This document shows positions 58,743 through 64,000 of a DNA stretch of 64,000 bases, in pieces. Where the stretch lies: contig CM046876.1 in NCBI GenBank assembly GCA_025667525.1, positions 77,161,235-77,225,234 of the forward strand, given 5' to 3'. Below the pieces are notes generated by a model. The model was given only the letters and a program-made list of their open reading frames with translations. It was not told where the DNA came from and did not search any database. The stretch is from Glebionis coronaria (lineage: Eukaryota; Streptophyta; Magnoliopsida; Asterales; Asteraceae). How positions within the stretch are numbered: the first letter of the stretch is position 1; each line of letters begins with the position of its first letter. A program made the translations under genes and the position numbers.

Positions 58743-61229
58743 GCAGAAGCAGTATCTACAGTAGTGTACACCCAAAACCGGTCACTAATTCGTAAACGCC
58801 ATGGTAAAACACCTTATGAGCTTCTCCATGGAAAAGTACCAGATTTATCATATCTTCATGTATTTGGTTCTCTTTGCTATCCAAATAATGATGGTGACAA
58901 TTTGGGAAAACTTCAACCAAAGGCTGATATTGGTATTTTCATTGGTTACGCACCCGCAAAGAAGGCATACCGAATCTACAACCGTAACTCTCGCAAGATC
59001 CTCGAAACTATGAATGTTGATTTTGATGAGCTGACAGCTATGGCTTCTGAGCAAAGCAGCTCTGAACCCGCACTTCATGAAATGGGACCCAGTAATATTA
59101 GTTCTGGTCTTGTCCCAAACAACCCTTCTTCATCATCATTTACACCACCTACTAGGAAGGAATGGGATACGTTGTTTCAACCATTCTTTGATGAATTATT
59201 TACTCCTCCAAGTATTGTTGCTCCAGAACCTGAGGTAATAGCTCCAGTAACCAAAGTTGTCGCCCCAGCAACCGAAACACAATCAGACACATCTGCACCT
59301 ACAATTGGTCAAGATATACCTTCAACGAGTAATTCTCAACCAACACATGTTTCAACTACCCATGTCATGCCTATTGATGATGAAGAGGATGATGATGATC
59401 ACGATTTGGAATTCACTCAAATGCGTGAACTTCCATTCTTTGGTGTACCAATTCCCGACCCTAATCAAGCCGGGTCGTCCACCTCAGAGGAAGCTCCTTC
59501 TACTGTTTACTCCAATCCACGGATTCGTGAACATGACAGCAAGTGGACAAAGGATCATCCTATAGATTCTATTATTGGTGACCCTAATCATCCGGTATCC
59601 ACACGAAGTCAGTTACAAGAAAGTGCAATGTTTTGTCACTTTGATGCTTTTCTCACTGAAGTTGAACCTAAGACATGGCAACAAGCTTTTACTCAATCAT
59701 GTTGGATAGAGGCTATGCAAGAAGAACTTAATGAATTTATACGTCTTGAAGTATGGGAACTTGTTCCATGCCCAGATCAAGTGCAGTTACTCACTTTGAA
59801 ATGGGTTTACAAGGTGAAACTCGATGAGTTAGGCGGAATATTGAAGAACAAAGCTAGACTAGTAGCTCGTGGATACAAGCAATTATTGGGCATCGACTTT
59901 ATGGAATCCTTTGCACCTGTTGCCCGTTTGGAAGCTATTATACTATTCCTCGCTTATGCAGCCCATATGAATATGATCGTCTATCAGATGGATGTGAAGA
60001 CGGCATTTCTTAATGGTGAACTCAAGGAAGAGGTCTATGTTCAACAACCGGATGGATTTGTGAATCCTAATTATCCTAATCATGTGTACAAGCTTAAGAA
60101 GGCTCTCTATGGGTTGAAGCAAGCTCCTCGCGCATGGTATGATCTATTGTCACAATTCCTTATTACGCAAGGCTTTGCTAAAGGCAAGGTGGATCCCACG
60201 ATGTTCATTCAGAAACGAGGTAAAGATATGATTATGGTACAAATATATGTTGATGATATTATATTTGCAGCCTCGACCCAAACTTTATCCGACGAGTTTG
60301 GGACACTCATGTCTTCCAAGTTTAAGATGTCAATGATGGGCAAGGTATCATTCTTCTTAGGTCTTCAGATATCTCAGAGTCCCAGAGGAATCTTTATCAA
60401 TCAATCCAAGTATGCCCTTGAATCGCTTAAGAAGTGTAAGATGGAATCTTGCGACCCCGTGGATACTCCAATGGTGGAACGAACTAAGCTTGATGCAGAT
60501 CCACATGGAGTTGCCGTTGATCCGACACTTTATCGTGGAATAATCGGTACTCTTCTGTATATCACAGCCAGTCGACCTGATCTTCAGTTTGCTATATGTA
60601 TGTGTGCCAGGTATCAAACTAGGCCTACTGAGTTACACTTAGCTACTGTTAAAAGGATCTTTCGATATCTTAAAGGAACCATTAATCGGGGACTTTTGAA
60701 TTCGAAGGACTCTTCTATTGCACTAATGGTATATGCAGATGCGGATCACTCGGGTTGTCAAGATACAAGGCGTAGCACGAGTGGAACTTTGCAACTACTA
60801 GGAGATCGACTAATCAGTTGGGCATCGAAAAGGCAGAAAAGCGCTGTAATTTCAAGTACGGAAGCAGAATACATAGCTATGTCCGGTTGCTGTGCTCAAA
60901 TTCTTTGGATGAGATCGCAATTAACCGACTATGGTCTAGGTTTCAACAAGATTCCGATGTACTGCGACAACAAAAGTGCAATTGCCTTATGCTGCAACAA
61001 TGTTCAATTCTCCCGGTCGAAGCATATTGACATTCGCTACCACTTCATCAAGGAGCAAGTGGAAAATGGAGTAATAGAGCTTTACTTTGTCCGATCTGAG
61101 TATCAATTGGCGGATATTTTCACGAAGGCTTTAGATCGCGCTCGAATTGAATTTTTGGCCAACAAGCTAGGAATGAGAACCTTCTCGCCTGAGACTCTAA
61201 AGGAACTAGCAGATGAAGCGAAAGAATAG
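58743..61229 (+). pseudogene. Copia-2 integrase tail, reverse transcriptase and RNase H
   Basis: The same frame continues after TGA 58740. The integrase C-terminus ([38 protein letters not shown]) is followed by a Ser/Pro/acidic linker, RT ([84 protein letters not shown], catalytic YVDD at 60246-60257) and RNase H ([41 protein letters not shown]) to the stop at 61227-61229. This 820-codon stretch is open, with all RT and RNase H active-site residues present; only its upstream connection is broken. Confidence 0.93.
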
Positions 61230-64000
61230 TCTTGGTAAAACTATTCTCCATATCGTTGGTGATCATCTGTATATATATTGTTTATATTTTTATCCACAAA
61301 AGAAAAATACAAATATATAAAACCATATAAAAACCATAAAAATTGAAAAATTCATAAAAATCCAAATATTTTTACTTTATTTTTCAAAGGCATGTCTTTT
61401 GGCACGATAATATTTACGGCCTTAGAAATGTTGATTAATATCGACACGGCGCTATAAATAGAGTTCGTACAAAAGTTGTAAATATTTCATAAAACATGCC
61501 TAAATGGCTTGTAGTTATTTCTGACTGCAACCCGGTTTTCATATTAAAGTCAAGTATTTCTTATGAAAGCTTTGGCTCACAACGGGAATTAATTTTCTAG
61601 GGCAAGGTTTACTTTAAAACCTTGTAAGGGATCAAGTTTACTTTATAACTTGGTCTAGCACAAATCTATGTACGCCTCAGTGCATTTATTTGTTAAAACA
61701 AGAGAAGTCTTGTTTTTATGAAGCTATCATCTCTACAACCATAGCAATATAGAATTGGTATTTACATACTCCACGATGCGACTACTCAACCAACGACTAC
61801 AGCTTTTTCGATAGAACACGGGTCAATAATTGAGGGGAGCAATTGTCAAGCATTCAGAATCTTCGATGCCGAACGTGCCTATATCACAAGTTGGTGTCAA
61901 GACAACAATACCAATCGTACATGTGGTGTCAAGAGATGACTTCAGACGTGACGAGGCGACCAACATATGCTGACAAGAACCATTTGATCTTATCATATGA
62001 TGTTCTCATCTATCAGGTCCAACCTTGTCAATTTTCTAATATGGTGAATATGTGATCATGTTACAAATCGGTATCATATCTCATAAGTTTGATATCATGA
62101 AGATAAAACGGACTTGCATTTTTCTTCCCAAAACCTTTGTTAAAACTTCATTAAATCAATTGATATTAGAAACATCGATTGGGTTAATATTTTTAATATG
62201 GGGGAGAAAATGTGATTTAATATGGGATATTATCATAAATGGTTTGACTTAATGTGCTGGCTCATCCCGACATGTGCGAAATGTTTTCGAATATCATGGC
62301 ATATGTTAAGGGGGAGCAAAACGGATTTGCATATCAAAATGGATTTTAATGGTGACATATACTTACCCAAAACCCATTTATTTCACGACGATGAAGATTG
62401 TGGTGACATAAGGATGGTAGGATAGGTTAAGTCCAATGATTCTTCCAGAACCGGAGGAATCTTCCCAAGGACATTCCATAGCTAGAAATAGTAGTCCTTA
62501 GGAAAGATGGAGAAAGATTGTGAACGTAGCTGAATGCCGACCAAGTACTTAAGTTAGCACTGGAACAATCACAACAAGGTGCTAGTTATGACGTATTGGT
62601 AAGCATTGAAGGGGTTGAAGAATGAAAAAGAATTGTAAAGATAAAGGGTGTAAAGAAAGAAGCCCTCCTTACAACTTTAGGCAGAAACCGGGTCAATACA
62701 TATGCTATTGAGATCATTTTTAATGATTCTTAATATTGAAGATAGACATCATGGACCCAGTGATGCAATGCACAACCCATCCCAGCTAACTCAGATATCT
62801 CTCAAAAGATATTTGTTTTAATCACACGGAGATCAACACGTTATCTATCGATTTATTCACTCGAGTAAATTGGTATTGAAAAGGTGGCACTCCTCTCCAG
62901 CCTCCGATCACAAAAATCCAAAGTGCACGATCGAGTCTAGAGCCATTTGAGATCATCAAATATCTCATTAGGACACACTTTCATATTTCCTTGCTTCCTC
63001 ACACACTGTGAAAAGTAAGAAAGATCTTAAGAGTCCTACGCAAAATCTTCATGATCTTGCCTGAACATCCGAGTAATACGAAAGTATTTACAATGAAGAT
63101 GGAAATCCTTCTTGAGCAAATATCAAAAAGCTCATGGTAGGTGACTTGTGCGATTCTTTATGAATCAAGCTTGTGATAACTGGAAAGCAACAGTTGTTTA
63201 ATTCTTAACTGAATTTAAACACGTTCCAGGCCTCTACGCAATATCTTAGTGATCTTGCCAGAACACTCAGAGTGATACCTTAGTGTTCACAGTGATGAGT
63301 GGAAATCCTTCTAGTGTTAACCTCAAACAGCACTTGGTAGGTAACTTGCAAGATTCTATACGAATCAAGCTCGTGACAACTGGAAAGCAACGATGGTGCG
63401 GTTCTTAATTGAATTTCACTTGTTCCAGGAACATGAATTGACGGCTTCAAATCATGCGGATATTATTATCTAAATGATTCACTCTTTATGTTCGTAGTCA
63501 GCTTTGGACGGTCGAATAAAGAGAACGGGTTTACCCGCGTAATCCTGTCAGGAAGTTTCTTAATTGAAACTATCTGTCACGGGTACGATATCTAATATCG
63601 TCCAACGGTATTCACCGACCGGAGGTAAAATGCTACCGAATTAGAATGAAATGTTCAAAGCCATTTCGTTCGTGTCTACTTATGTTGCGGCATTTGAAGA
63701 CGGTGGTGTTGCGGGATCCAAGAAGAAGTCGTCCCCGCATGCTTATACTTTATGCACTTAATATCTCATTTAATTCAAGAAAGCCTAAAAGTTAAGTCTT
63801 CCGCTGTATCAAACTCTGAAGCTTTCAAGAATTACGAAGGTATAAGTATGTGGGACATGGTGTCACGAAGAGGCGAAGATTACAAGTGATGGATGCACGA
63901 GATCAAGGCAAGAGATTAATTCTCACGATTGATATCAAAGATCACATCAGCATGTTCACCAGAAAAGAAAAAGAAAAAGAAAGACGAAGACTACGAGCTC
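61230..64000 (+). other. Copia-2 post-pol untranslated region
   Basis: Aligns along its whole length with 4429-7199 of copia-1, with scattered substitutions and small indels but no ORF longer than about 70 codons. It carries G-rich purine tracts (near 61832, 62200 and 62309) and the 198 bp tandem pair (63036-63233 and 63234-63431). The window ends before the polypurine tract. Confidence 0.75.
63036..63431 (+). repeat. 198 bp degenerate tandem duplication in the copia-2 tail
   Basis: Units begin CTACGCAA at 63036 and 63234, mirroring 6235 and 6433 of copia-1 with the same 198 bp period. Confidence 0.7.

Larger units (their letters stand above)
52149..64000 (+). mobile_element. Copia-2: nearly complete SIRE-like Ty1/copia element
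   Basis: 5' LTR, initiator-Met-type primer site, a long leader with a minisatellite, an unusually long gag (about 1,500 codons over several frames), protease, integrase, RT and RNase H, then the start-to-near-end of the same 2.8 kb tail found in copia-1. The window ends at the position matching about 7199 in copia-1, so the 3' LTR should start about 85 bp further on. At least two stops and several single-base shifts make it non-autonomous. Confidence 0.92.

Overview
This 64 kb window is plant nuclear DNA made almost entirely of retrotransposons. I see no host gene, rRNA, tRNA or CRISPR array. The long, very AT-rich sequence, the Ty1/copia and Ty3/gypsy polyproteins with plant-type tRNA primer sites, the short GT-AG introns and the nested LTR elements all indicate a eudicot. 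The protein families (a SIRE-like copia with a very long gag, a Tat element with a 'gypsy-type transposase' additional ORF, an Athila-type env-like ORF) resemble what I remember from Asteraceae. That family-level assignment is inference from memory, not a search.

Layout. (1) 1-3427: 3' end of a Tekay-like gypsy element (gypsy-1) with a 2.6 kb LTR, inserted into the RT domain of a SIRE-like copia element. (2) 3428-7611: the 3' half of that copia (copia-1), with end of pol, a 2.8 kb untranslated tail and a 329 bp LTR. (3) 7612-8597: unassigned flank. (4) 8598-30489: a complete Tekay-like gypsy element (gypsy-2) with 3 kb LTRs and TSD CAAAT. Its gag is split by a complete Tat element at 12132-23055 (minus strand, TSD CCTAA). 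(5) 30495-37390: AT-rich flank with CACTA-type relics, a 287 bp MITE and an 834 bp foldback element. (6) about 37395-38805: gag/protease relic of a chromovirus-like gypsy (gypsy-3), cut by a minus-strand copia relic (copia-3, 38806 to about 41610). (7) about 41611-48244: a minus-strand Athila-like relic (gag end, protease, env-like ORF) that lacks RT, RNase H and integrase. (8) 48245-52148: LTR, primer site and leader of another Athila/Tat-like element on the plus strand. (9) 52149-64000: a nearly complete second SIRE-like copia (copia-2). Aligning it with copia-1 puts its 3' LTR about 85 bp beyond the window.

How the parts relate. Each element carries or carried gag (particle), protease, reverse transcriptase/RNase H and integrase, but every coding region is broken by stops or single-base shifts, so nothing here looks autonomous. 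Many of the stops are changes expected from methyl-cytosine deamination. The LTR pairs of gypsy-2 and of the Tat element inside it both differ by about 1.6-1.7% by eye, so the outer insertion and the nested insertion were close in time.

The least expected structures are: seven copies of a rigid 11+9+11 bp twin palindrome confined to non-coding parts of the Athila-like relic; three short GT-AG introns in the sense gag of gypsy-2; a four-exon gene with its own TATA box running antisense inside the Tat element; a 545 bp intron inferred in the Athila env-like ORF; and an ATTCCGAT minisatellite in the copia-2 leader.
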